A model generated the notes under the pieces. That model saw only the letters and a list, made by a program, of their open reading frames with translations, did no database searches and had not been told where the DNA came from. From Gigantopelta aegis (taxonomy: Eukaryota > Mollusca > Gastropoda > Neomphalida > Peltospiridae): 64,000 nt of DNA. A program made the translations under genes and the position numbers. Of the stretch, positions 21,930-33,199 are shown piece by piece (positions within the stretch are counted from its first letter, which is position 1; each line of letters begins with the position of its first letter). The stretch is taken from contig NC_054708.1 of assembly GCF_016097555.1 (NCBI RefSeq), positions 25,486,987-25,550,986 on the forward strand, given 5' to 3'.

Positions 21930-22668
21930 ATTATATAAAGACTGTTTGAGTTTCTTGTTAGATTGTTTCCTTAGTCGGTTTAGTTGTTTTTGGTAGACAT
22001 TAGTTTGTTTCTAATTTGTTGGTTGTAAGGGATCTCTAATAGTGATTTGGGCATGGTCTTGTTTGTTAGGATATTAATATTGGGTTGTATTGGAGTCTGC
22101 TTTTTTTTTTCGGTTTCCTTAAGTTTTTTCTACTTATATGTGATGTGACTTGTGAAGCAGCACTATGTAATATGTCGGTAAACGATGTAATCGCTTCAGA
22201 TATTCCTTTATCTGTGGAGTCGATATCACTGCACAGGAAGTTTTGTATGTTTTGTAGTGACTGTGGGGATAGTAGTTTATTAATATATTCTTTGCAATTG
22301 TTTGGGGTGATTTTGTATTTTATTGGCAATGGGTTACGGTTGCTACTAGTTATTTTTAGTTCATATTGGCACCGGACCAGCAAAGAGATTGGGCAATGTA
22401 TGGGGTAGTGAGTGAGATAGTTAACATTTAGACTTAAAATATTAATGTATTCATAAAGTTTTCAGGGGGTGGAGGGGGTCAGTCATGTTTGCGAGCGTAG
22501 CGTTCGAAGTTCATTTTGTTTTCGTATTGACATTTCTGTTACAGTCATCATTGACCCCTCCTCTTACATATTAGGGGTTATTTTGCATTGGGTGCAGTTT
22601 GCAGGGTGGGGATAGGCCAAGTACTCTCAGTAACTCTGCTGTTCGAAAGCAAGAACTTGCATGGTTAT

Positions 22669-22912
22669 AGTGGGATCGATCCCCGTCGGTGGGTCCATTG
22701 GGCTATTTCTCGTTCCAGCCAATGTATCACGACTGGTATATCAAAGGCAGTGGTGTGTACTACCCTGTCTGTGGAATGGTGCATATAAAAGATCTCTTGC
22801 TGCTAATCGAAAAGAGTAGCCCATGAAGTAGCGACAACGGGTTTCCTCTCCCAATATCTGTGTGGTCCTTAACCATATGTCTGACGCCATATAACCGTTG
22901 CATGCTTATATA
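22669..22912 (+). mobile_element. SINE A, 5' truncated
   Basis: It begins in the tRNA-like head at the B-box GGGATCGATCCCCGTCGG and runs through the body (GGCTATTTCTCGTTCCAGCC, AAAAGATCTCTTGCTGCTAA). Repeat D copy 2 shows the corresponding site without it, near 40300. Confidence 0.85.
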
Positions 22913-23312
22913 ATTTAATAATCGCTCTCTCGGTAAGAAATTTACTCTATAACGAAACAGAATTTCTGCCGACTATTGGGTAGGCAAATAGGCCTATTTC
23001 CGCTCCAATTAATATATGACAATAATCCTATCTTTGATGTTATATATCTTGGCATCATGTGTTTTTGATGCAATAAACAAAAAATAAAAATATAATATAA
23101 TATAAAACAACAATACTTTGTATCGTCAACGTCACTACCACCGTTCGGTTTGTTTTCTTGTTCACGGTTCGCACAATCGACATCCGATATGTCGTCGTCT
23201 GCTTGTCGTACATTTCTGAGGTTTTTCTTCACAGTTCGTGAACATTTTCATTAACAATAAAGTTCAGAGAAGTAAGTATCTCAATGCAAAACTTTACAAA
23301 CCCTTAAAATCA

Positions 23313-23553
23313 TTAAAGGGACATACCCTAGTTTTTAAACACTAACGCATATTTTTGACTATTATAGCTGTTTTTGATAAGTAACAGTTATGGAGTCGAG
23401 TTTTAGTCTATTTTTAGAGGGTATTTCACCATTTCAAAGTCACAGCCTCATGTTTCACTCAATTGTAACTTTATCCAAATGTGTTACAGGTTTATAGATT
23501 AACTAAACTTAGTGTTAATTTTCACAGTTTGAAACTAGGGTATGTCCCTTTAA
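23313..23553. mobile_element. 241-bp TTAA-type (piggyBac-like) MITE
   Basis: The termini TTAAAGGGACATACCCTAG and its complement are inverted repeats. TTAA is present at both borders, and the empty site CATTAATG survives in the paralogous repeat at 41648-41653. Confidence 0.9.
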
Positions 23554-23625
23554 TTTTGCTAAGTTGTGTTTGTTTATTCCTTAAAATTACCGATAGCGGG
23601 TCCATTTGCCTCGTAGAAATCGAGT

Positions 23626-24242
23626 TGAAGGAAGATGAATTAACTTTCGGTGCGTGTCACATGATCTCACGCGTGCCAGATCAATTTAATTTCGATGATT
23701 TGACACCTATTGTTAGAATTTGTTTTCAGTTATAAAATTCGATAGATCTGCAAAAGGTATGCGACATTTTTGAACCTCTACTGTTGTGAATATTATGCAT
23801 AATTCATTTGTAACAATTGTAAATAATTTTGAGTGTATAAATTGTGCTAATTACGAATCGATTAATTTGAAAATTGATATTTTACAATCTATTCACTGGT
23901 ATGAACGTAATGCCTATCTGTATTGACATCAACTTTTAGCAATGGGTGTTGGTAAAACGTGGACCGAACCAGATCGCTTGACAAACTAAATTTATCTTTT
24001 TAAACAAATATGAAACAAAGTTTTCGTCCAATGTACATATTTCAGAAACATATATTTTTTTATATAGTGGCCTTAAATATGGAAAATGACGAACTGCACA
24101 TGCACAGTACGATACATTTATTTTGCAAACGCGTGCACCTGAACGCAGTTAGAAATGCTTCACTTTTGATTACTAAAATGGATTTGCTTTAGGCCTACGT
24201 CCACATTGTTGATATTTTACGTTAACTGATTGCAATCTATTA
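23626..24242. other. Nothing recognised
   Basis: AT-rich, no coherent coding or repeat signal. Confidence 0.5.
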
Positions 24243-24473
24243 CCGGCCTCGGTGGTGTGGTGGTTCGCATGGTACCGGCTCCCAACCGGAGCAAGTTTTA
24301 ACGACTCAATGGGTAGGTGTAAGACCCCTGCGCCCTCTTCTATCTCACTAATAACTAACCCACTGTCCTGGGCAGACAACCCAGATAGCTGAGGTGTGTG
24401 TCTAGAACAGCGTGCTTGAACCTTAATTGGATATTATAAGCACGAAAATAAATTGAAATGAAATGAAATGCAA
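24243..24473 (+). mobile_element. SINE B
   Basis: The tRNA-like head GGCCTCGGTGGTGTGGTGG is followed by the body AACGACTCAATGGGTAGGTG, CCCACTGTCCTGG, CAGCGTGCTTGAACCTTAAT and a GAAATGAAATG tail. Confidence 0.8.
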
Positions 24474-25024
24474 TCGATTTTCTTTCACGTATCGTAACTG
24501 AAAAATGCAGAATATTATTTTCCGTAAATATCGCATTCGTGTTTTTGTCGTTAGGTGAACGCAGTTTGGAACGTCGATGGTACATATAATAATAGTTCAC
24601 CTTTTCTAAATCACATTATTTTATTGTGAAAAACTGTGATAATCTCCCATGAACATCAAGTTTTTCTCAAAAACAACAAGCCACTAAGTCGTACAGATAT
24701 TTCCACTATATTTTGACAAACATCATATGTTTTCAATAGTTTCATTGGCTGTCTATTTTTATCTTTGTTATGGTATTGTAGTGTCTATACACTCCATGCA
24801 ATAATTTACATCAAATTCTACTTTTGAAAATAAAATCATAAAATGTTTGTAACTTGTAAAACATATCAAGTTTGTTTTAGAATTAATAAAAAGTTATAAC
24901 TGAAACATACAGTTTACATTAATTAAAATGTTCCTGTCACAGATAAATGTCTAATCCTCTTGTTCTATGTATCAAGGGAACCAAACTTTGGATTGTCACC
25001 TTAAAAAATCAGACAGAAGTACAG

Positions 25025-25029
<5 letters not shown>
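24474..25029. other. Nothing recognised
   Basis: AT-rich non-coding sequence. Confidence 0.5.

Positions 25030-25077
<48 letters not shown>
25027..25077 (+). repeat. (TA)n microsatellite
   Basis: About 25 AT repeats immediately left of a MITE end. Confidence 0.95.
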
Positions 25078-25080
<3 letters not shown>

Positions 25081-25596
25081 TCAAAAAAGTAGTGGAACCT
25101 GAACTATTGATATCAACTATTAGACCACAGACGTCCTAGTAAAGAACGTTCAGGTCTGTTTATCAACACACCGAAAAAAATTCCATAGTTTGAACATGCA
25201 TCACGCAGTTGCCCCGTACACGTGCGTGGGGTGTCATTATCGATTTTGACAATTTCCAGGAAGATCCATTAATCACTGTGGAACATTATTTCTGTCAGTC
25301 TTTTTCGTTCTGTTGATCATACAGTTTTAATTGTTTTGTTTTTAGTCATTTGTATTGTTTGAATTTGTGATTTACTGATAAAAAAAAAACCCGTAAACTT
25401 TCAAATTTCACTTCTGACCCCAATGGTCCTTCAAGATATTTGGTGGTCATAAAACATACTGTAATACTGAACTACCGATTGTAATGTTTGCCCAATTAAT
25501 TCACTATTATCATATAACCATTCCCCACAGCTAATATACCTTACAATTTTGGCAATTGTAAATTCTTATTAGAGTTCCCCCTACTTTTTTTGAAGA

Positions 25597-25607
<11 letters not shown>
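25075..25607. mobile_element. ~530-bp MITE with TCTTCAAAAAAGTAG ends
   Basis: The ends TATCTTCAAAAAAGTAGTGG and, inverted, TATTCTTCAAAAAAAGTAGG match. Its interior is related to the palindromic-array element: CAGCTAAT...CCTTACAATT..GGCAATTGTAAATTC, and the block around TGATCATACAGTT matches 17160-17280 in reverse. It is flanked by (TA)n and (CA)n repeats. Confidence 0.7.

Positions 25608-25627
<20 letters not shown>
25604..25627 (+). repeat. (CA)n microsatellite
   Basis: About 12 AC repeats. Confidence 0.95.
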
Positions 25628-25770
25628 GTGAAACCCTACCCAACGACCACCCCGATATTAAGACCACTGCTATAAGACCACTTTTTTAAACACCGGAATA
25701 TTTTCTTATCATTTTATAGGTAAAACTACCCTGGTATTAAGACCATCCCGCTATCACAATGGTCCTTTTT
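25628..25770 (+). mobile_element. Tigger/pogo-like MITE fragment
   Basis: It starts CAGTGAAACCCTACCCAACG with repeated GACCACC/ATTAAGACCA motifs, as in pogo-type CAGTG-ended elements. No matching right end was found. Confidence 0.45.
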
Positions 25771-25902
25771 AGTGCATTTCCACACCGTCGATGTGTAAGA
25801 GTACGTGGTATTATATCATCTGACTTCGACAGGACTGATGTCAGCGTCAGCAGACAATAACTTTGAAAGGGATATCTGATAACTGGATTTTGCTCTGTTA
25901 AA

Positions 25903-26020
25903 GTTAAAGTTTGGTTTGTTTAACGGTACCACTAGCATATTGATTTATTAATCATCAGTTATTGGATGTCAAACATTTAGTTTTTTTCTGACAAAGGAAA
26001 TCTGCAACATTTTTCCATTA
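25903..26020 (-). mobile_element. SINE A fragment (tail half)
   Basis: GTTTGTTTAACGGTACCACTAG...ATTGGATGTCAAACAT...CATTTTTCCATTAG, reverse orientation. Confidence 0.7.
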
Positions 26021-26039
26021 GACACATACCATGACTTTT

Positions 26040-27032
26040 GAAATGCCAGTCAAAGGGCACTGTTAAGATGAGAGAAAAACTAATCAGAGAATGGGCCCAC
26101 TGTGGGGGGTTCGATTTTTCGAGCCAAGCATCAGACGGTTGTTTGAATGAACTGAGCTAATATGCCTATGGCTTTAGCATTTGATTGAACTGAGCTAATA
26201 TGCCTATGGCTTTAGCATGCATGTCTAATTAAAATTTGTCATACACGACATACTTTTCCAGTTCTGTTATCTTATCTATAGGCAATATTTCTTCTGCTGT
26301 TTGCATGCTGTATGCATACTATTGTCTTGTTAAATTATTTAGAGCCTTTTTGTGTGTGTGTGCTAATATTACATTTAATTCCTATTCAGTATGTTTTTCT
26401 TTACATACTCATGAAAACAAACTCAAACCCTAATAAATTAAATATATAATATTTCATAAAAAAAAGCACAATGTTTAATTATTTCAGTTTAAAACAAAGC
26501 TCTGTATGCTTTAAATGGAAGTTCTTTCTGCTGTAAATACATAACGCTATTTGTATAACAAAAGCATCGCTCAATAATGTGTTTCAAAATAATGTTCCTT
26601 TTGATCTTCCTATTGACAGACATCGAAGTTTGATCTACATGTATATTATAAAACATAACTCAAGAGAAATTAATGGGGGGTTTTATTTGTAAAAACAATT
26701 TTATGTAAAATAAAGACGTTTTAGCATTGTTGCGAAATAAAACTGAAGTGACTAAAAGTTTCCTACACAATGAAATTTAAGTATTGTTAATTGCATTTGT
26801 AATGTAATTATTATTAATTTTATGCAGTTAATTATTTTACCCTTCTGATGTACATAATATAACCTAATTCATTAAATACTTAGTATTTATTAACAACATG
26901 AGACCAATCGGCCTATAGAGCTTCACTACCGGTATTTAATTTTCAATTTTGTCAGTAATAGATAATTAATTAATATTAATTTTGTATTTCAAGTTAAAAA
27001 AAAAAAAAAATTTCAATGAGTATATATATATC

Positions 27033-27073
<41 letters not shown>

Positions 27074-27074
27074 T
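26040..27074. other. AT-rich sequence with (TA)n, no gene seen
   Basis: It includes a direct repeat GAACTGAGCTAATATGCCTA at about 26149 and 26187, a poly-A run near 27000 and a TA microsatellite at 27040-27070. Confidence 0.6.
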
Positions 27075-27560
27075 TATTAGTTTGTGAAGACTGCCCCAGA
27101 GAATCACAGTATCAAGACGAGTCTTTTAAATGTTCAATTTCTATTTAAAATTTTAAAATTTAATAACAGTTCAATTTTCCCAAATATTTCTTTTAGTTTC
27201 TAATGACTGCACCCAAAATTTAATAACAGTTCAATTTTCCCAAATATTTCTTTTAGTTTCTAATGACTGCACCCGAGAATACTTATATTAAGTTCTGAAC
27301 TATGTAATCAAAACTCTATGAGAAGATAGACTGACCTTTAAATTTGTTATTTTTCTATTTAAAATTTTTAAAGTTAATAAAAATTCACAAATTCTAAATT
27401 TCCAAAATATCTCTCCACTGGTTTATGAAGACTGCCTCAGAGAATCAAAGTACCAAGTTTCAGAACTATCCGATCAAAACTTTAGGAGAAGATCCACTTT
27501 AAAAAAAAATAATGTTAAATTTCTATTTAAAAATAAATAATTAAAAATCGTTATTAGAAA
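27075..27560 (+). repeat. Degenerate ~165-bp tandem repeat with a perfect 60-bp duplication
   Basis: Units start near GTTTGTGAAGACTGCCCCAG, GTTTCTAATGACTGCACCC and GTTTATGAAGACTGCCTCAG. Bases 27155-27214 are repeated exactly at 27215-27274 within it. Confidence 0.75.
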
Positions 27561-27640
27561 AGCTCCACTGATGAACGACATAGCAGAACTAACAGTATTG
27601 TTTCTGTTATATAAGATAAGCTACAGACGTTATTTCTACC

Positions 27641-27870
27641 CTTCGGTGGGTCCATTGGGCTATTTCCCGTTCCAACCAGTGCACCATGACTGGTATATCA
27701 AAGGCCGTGGTATGTGCTATCCTGTCTATGGGATGGTGCACATAAAAGATCCCTTGCTACTAATAGAAAAATGAATCAGGTTTACTTTCTGAGACTATAT
27801 GTCAAAATTATCCAATAGCCGATGATTAATAAATCAATGTGCTATAGTGATGTCGTTAAACAAAACAAAC
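27641..27870 (+). mobile_element. SINE A, 5' truncated
   Basis: GGTGGGTCCATTGGGCTATT through AAAAGATCCCTTGCTACTAA to the variant tail CCAATAGCCGATGATTAAT...GTCGTTAAACAAAACAAAC. Confidence 0.85.
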
Positions 27871-28059
27871 TTTATTTCTATTCATCTAATAATTTAGAAC
27901 ATTATTTTACTTTGATTGCCACGAAATAAGCAGACACTACTGTATCGGGATATCAAACTGCATATTCTTTGCAGAAGGGAACTGGCTTAGATATTGTTTA
28001 TATTAAATAGCCAGCAGTGGTGGACTTGTAATAACACTGCCTGAACATTTTAATCAGTT

Positions 28060-28262
28060 TCGTGGGGTCCAGACAAGCGTCTTTAAGGGCTCAATGGGTA
28101 GGCGTAAGACCACTACATCCTCTTTTCTCACTAACCAGTAACCACTAACCAACAAGAAACCCACTGTCCTGGACAGACAGCCAAGATAGATGAGGTGTGT
28201 GCCCAGGACAGCGTGCTTCAACCTTAATTGGATATAAGCACGAAAATAAGTCGAAATGAATA
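28060..28262 (+). mobile_element. SINE B, head degraded
   Basis: GGCTCAATGGGTAGGCGTAA, CCCACTGTCCTGGACAGACA, CAGCGTGCTTCAACCTTAAT and GCACGAAAATAAG. Confidence 0.8.
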
Positions 28263-30454
28263 TGAGCCAAGGACTGCCATATAAGAACGCGGTAAAGAAA
28301 ATGTATGCAGTCGTTAGAAATGAACTGACTCACCTGATTAAAGTAAATGAAAACAATACCTCACAATGTATCTCGGACATATCTTTCCTGACACCTACCT
28401 CACCCATCCCCTCGAAATACATTTTGTACATACATGTACAAACTGAAATATATACATCTCTTATGTAGTTTTCGAAAACGGATCAATACATAATACAATA
28501 CAATTTTTATTGCAACCTTTGTATGTATACATGGATTATAGGTAAATTAAAAAAAAAAAAAAAAAACACGAGCTAGTTATGATGTATAGCAACAAAGATC
28601 ACACAAGGTCACTTCGAAGGCTCAGTTGACGTAATAAAAATCCTAAAGAAGGGCAAATTAGTTAGAATTGACCATGTCTTATAGTTTAGAATAAACGACT
28701 TTAACGAGCATCAAAATTATACAACATAACTTATTGATAGATCCAATAAAATCGCGTAGACATTATGCGTTAAGTTATGACCAACAACGTATGAAACAAA
28801 AACAAAACAACCTGACAAGTTAATAAGTTTAATAACCCCGAAACTCGTACGATAAAACTATTCAGTTAACACATATTAGAAGGCCACATCAAAATATATA
28901 CACCTACATACGTTCATGCGCACGCACGCACACAATGAAACCGCATGCACAGACGATCATATTCATGGAAACAAAGACAATTTCATCTGTGCACATGTGT
29001 TGGTTTGTATAATAAATATTTGTTTGCTGTTGTATAGTAGACAAAAATAAACACTATTATAGAAACATAATATTTTAATTAATACTGGCTGAGAAAGAAT
29101 ATCACATACACACACACAGACAGACTGAAAAACAGACATACATAAAATCCCTCAAAATAAAATCCTCTATAAAACCAGAATTTCCTCAAAACCGGACATT
29201 TTTCATGATCCCTTTTTGAATATCAGTACAGAACATAACCTCTGTAAGCCGGATATTCCTTAAATTTTGATATTTCCCATGGCCCCGTGGGTGACCAGTT
29301 TAGAGGAGGTTTCCTATATATATATATAATAATAATAATAATAATGCATGTACACAATGTACGTGTGCATGTATGTTATCATTACATGCATACATACAAT
29401 CTAATGAAAGCTAGTTTTATTCTGATCATCACTATCAAACCGTAAATTGCTATATACAAATACATAGAAAGAATTATATGTGATAACATGTATGAATATA
29501 AACGATTGTGAATTAGTTTTATGCCACACCTACTCATCATTCAAATAGTTTATTGTAAGATTTAATTACTATAACAAAAATGCATTGTGTCTCATGAACA
29601 TAACATAACACTGGATGTTACTGGTGATTTTGGTAAGAAAATCTATAACCAAATTTAAGAACAAATTTAATAACCAAACAATATATAACCAAATTAAGAC
29701 TCTTTAAAGATTTATTTTTATTTGATTTTTGAATTAGCTTTCTGGTGATTTAATAATTAATGGAACAGCTTTGCTAGATTAACTTCGTCACATTTAACAT
29801 CCAGTGACATTCTATACTGTGGTTTTACATATTAAGTATATAAATACTATTTCCATATACATGTATTTACCTTTTCTGACACCCAATAGCCGATGTGTAT
29901 TTGTGTTCTGCATTCATTCATTCATTCAATCAATCAATCAATCAATCAAGTCACATATTTGGCGTTTTGGCAAAAAATGGTTTAAACTCTGTATAATAAC
30001 TGTATGACAAGTATTTAGAATATAAATATACATACAGGTACTCAAAAACTACACGTACAAGTACTAAGCACACACATGTAGGAAAGGAATGTATTATCGT
30101 GATATGTCAGCACATTTTAACTGCAGGCCATTTACAGTAGCAGGTGTCACTGTAAGGCCAAAAACACACGGAGTCGGCGTCTGGAAAGTGTGGCAGGCGT
30201 GCCAAGTCTTGTGTATTTTGACATCTGGATCTGTATCTGTTGCATTTTATCAATATAACTGACTGCATTCATATCTTTGGATATATATACATCTTTCCTG
30301 GGGGGTTTTAAAAATAAAAATGAAATATTAAGGCTCAAACATTGTCCAGCTGCCAGTGTGAAAATATAGGGCATGTTCCATGATGTCTGTTGCCTGATCT
30401 GTAGTTGACGCCAGCACAGACGTGATGTCTTTTGTCACATTCTATTCAATGTTT
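28263..30454. other. Non-coding sequence with short repeats
   Basis: It contains poly-A at 28551, (CA)-rich 28920-28935 and 29108-29120, TA/TAA repeats at 29319-29344, a degenerate Tigger-like stretch (29150-29310, CTCAAAACCGGACATTTTTC), a SINE tail (29877-29935) with ATTC/AATC repeats, and no convincing ORF. Confidence 0.6.
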
Positions 30455-30520
30455 CATTTTGGACTGGTACCATACTCGCCAGACCCAGACCTGGCGCGTT
30501 TTGGGCCTCAGGCTACTCTA
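30455..30520 (-). repeat. Fragment of the hAT-type element at 36981
   Basis: GACTGGTACCATACTCGCCAGACC is the reverse complement of the subterminal block near 37077-37100. Confidence 0.5.
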
Positions 30521-32810
30521 AAGTGATTCTGTCTAAAACAAAATGACAAAGAAGCAAGCTACTGGTATGGGTATAATATACACATACATGCTATAGAATC
30601 GATTATGCGAAACAATTTGTAGTTTTATTACTAAAATGGTTCTGTGTTGCAGTATCAATATAACTGACAACATCTATTTTAAAGAGAGTTTACCTTCTAG
30701 TGCTGTATTGGGTATAGTATTATTAAAGCTAAAACTAGACATCGTGGTCCGTGGAACTCTATTAACGTGCCCATATACCACAGATGTTTCAGGCACATTT
30801 ACCCCAGGTCCGATGTCTGGCATGGCCTGTGACCGGACCTGGGACAGAAAACTAGACATCAAATCAAACTCGACCCGGAGCCAACACTTGCACTAGATGA
30901 TAACGAGACTAAAGAATAAAGTAAAATAGCATTATGCATCTTAATTCGAACGCTGAACATCGATGCTAAATCCTGCCATTGTATTGCATTCCACACATTC
31001 GACTTTTGTTTTCCATCCATGTCTCACAGCCCTTTAATGTAACCGGTGACAAGCATATAATATTATGGCAAAAAGGACGTAAAAATTGAATTAAATGAGA
31101 GCGCTCTTCTTTGCACGGGTACTAAGAGTCCTGTGAACAGACTCGGGACTCATGGAGAACCTAATACAAACTAATACAAAGTACTATGTACACGTGTACC
31201 TTACCAAACTCAAGCAAAAGTAAATAAGAAACAAAAACGAACAGCATAGATTTTACATTGCAAAAATTCTAAGTACATTTACATATGCCCTTCCCCAACT
31301 CATATGCCTGTTGCTTGCACTTATTTCAATTCAATTATTTTCTGGGGTTATATTCAATTGTGATTTAAGCATGCTATCATTTGCACACACTTGAACGGTC
31401 TTAGGTTTTAAAATTATTGCCTATGTTTATAGACTATGCATCATTTCCCATCATTCCCCAAAGGCAATGTTGTTTTTTATTACCAATTTAAATACGTCCT
31501 TTTTTATATAAATACCGGTAGTATTTTGAAAACGACACATAACACTTGACAAACACCGCTTCCCTCACCAATGATAACATATTTCAGAATGCAAAATAGA
31601 TACCTATATTAATTTTAAATTTGAATAAATACAAGTACATGTATAAGATAACTGTTTTAAACTCAAACGTAGCTTCATAAAATGTTTTCGAAATGAAACT
31701 AAAAATTCAATTTTTTTTTGTAAAACAATGCTAAATTTCCCCAAATCAAAGAACATGGGTGTCAAGTCAAATTTTGGAAATAAAACCCTATGTCTGTCTA
31801 TCCTGAACAACATTTAATGACATGTTGTTAGTGACAGACATATGTCAGTCATTTTTTACATTGGAGAATCCGAGGAATCCCTTCGGGAATGTGTGTGACT
31901 TTTGGCCACATGTCATTGAAGCCCACCCTAAATGCATAGTCTGGATCACCATTGGCCTTACACTGCCCCAAATAAAACTCTGACCTAAATTAGTAATAGT
32001 AGCAACAAGTTAAGCAATACATGCTGCTTACAGGGTCCAAAACATTTTCCTATCTCCTATTCTGTACAAGTCTAATTTAGTGTTGCATAATTATGCCAAT
32101 GATTATATTATGGCAGTTCTTCTCACAGAGGTTACTACACAAAGACTGAAAAGTGTCACAATGCTCTAGAAAGAATCTATTCTGTGTTTATAGCCATTGT
32201 ATCGTGGTGTTGGCCAATACAGCTGTTTAAATTTATATTACAATATACTATTATCTTTAGAACTGGGTGGTACTGAAATTTCAGGCTCGGTATCGGTATC
32301 AGTATTTTTTGGGTGATTTACCTCGCCATCGATACTGTATTCAGGTTTGATACAATACTGATACCGATATAGAGCAGTATTTTTTATATACACGGCTTTA
32401 AATGCATTCCCCAGTTAAGTCTCACCCCTTAATCTCTTCTTTTCAGCTATTTTGTGTTCATCAGGAATACTATTACTGCTTTATTAAACGGCGTAAAGCA
32501 TTTTTGAATACCGGAATTTCTGTATTTTGAGATTTGCTAGATTTATCCAGGATAGAGATTTTCGAACCTACATGTATCTTAGCGCTAAAATATTGTAAAA
32601 CCGCCATAAGCTATGATGTCACAGTGACCCATGCCATAGCCTACGAAAGTTTTACAATACCGTAATGCTACTTAAGACAACTTCAAAGATCTGGGCCCAG
32701 ATGTTTTACAATGAGAATAGATTAATACACTCTCTGTTTTAAAGGCTACAGCCTTGGGATAGTCCCTATACACATTAAGTGTGAAATAAGAATGTTTGAG
32801 ATGCATTGCC
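30521..32810. other. Intergenic, nothing recognised
   Basis: No coherent coding. A small inverted pair CGGTATCGGTATCAGTATT / AATACTGATACCGATAT near 32287-32370 is probably a MITE relic. Confidence 0.5.
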
Positions 32811-33180
32811 TTAAAGGGACATTCCTGAGTTTGCTGCAATTTTTAAGATGTTATCGACTAACGGAGACTTTTTTAACGATTGTAATTACATATCAAATAT
32901 ATTTTTCTGCATAAAATATTAGTGGCTGTATATTAAACATGATCGTTCTAATATTTGTACTAGGTCAAATTTCCTTTTATTTCCTAAAATATAGTTTTTT
33001 CGTACGTACAAAATTGAGTTTGGGCTTCTTAGAAATATTAAGACGACCAGAATCACATTGAATATACAGACACTGATGTTCTAAACAAAAAAATATATTT
33101 AATATGTAAGTTTAATCGTAGAAATATTTTATTAGTCGGAAAAATCTTACAATGGAGCAAACTCAGGAATGTCCCTTTAA
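32811..33180. mobile_element. 370-bp TTAA-type (piggyBac-like) MITE in the 3' UTR of the RING gene
   Basis: The termini TTAAAGGGACATTCCTGAG and its complement are inverted, bordered by TTAA. It shares the first 12 bases with the 23313 MITE. Its right border lies 20 bp from the RING stop codon, so it supplies the downstream transcribed sequence. Confidence 0.9.
33128..33133 (-). promoter_or_regulatory. Candidate polyadenylation signal of the RING gene, within a MITE
   Basis: AATAAA on the minus strand, 67 nt past the stop codon; no other canonical signal lies between it and the stop. Confidence 0.45.
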
Positions 33181-33199
33181 GAGATTATATATAGCAAGT

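Larger units (their letters stand above)
17876..22400 (-). pseudogene. Minus-strand CR1-like non-LTR retrotransposon, 3' half of ORF2, split by two insertions
   Basis: Reading the minus strand: 22400-21930 gives a basic pre-RT linker (KNLRKPKKKSRLQY, then QLNRLRKQSNKKLKQSLYN). 21041-20231 gives KLEEIHNNNPKHCWQLI, SDLSNYRGITITSCLGKLF, NQSGFRKDRRTSDNLFIL and LCFTDFSKAFDNVW, which are RT motifs with a catalytic Asp in FTDFSKAFD. 18544-17876 gives KGVRHGDNLSPSIFKKFLNE, a degraded YADD box read as LLWASDLLLL, a frameshift, then SQSADGLQNCLNTLNKFCSAW and FKINSSFLGSSPPP. The order and motifs fit CR1/L2-type ORF2. No endonuclease domain is seen. Frameshifts and the WASD box make it inactive. Confidence 0.75.
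22470..23625 (+). repeat. Dispersed repeat D, copy 1, with SINE and MITE insertions
   Basis: It matches 40080-41705 in order: GAGCGTAGCGTTCGAA, TGTTACAGTCATCA, AGGGGTTATTTTGCAT, CTATTGGGTAGGCAAA, the CGGTTCG...CATC block and ATTTTCATTAACAATAAAGT. This copy carries a SINE (22669-22912) and a TTAA-type MITE (23313-23553) that the other copy lacks. Confidence 0.85.
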
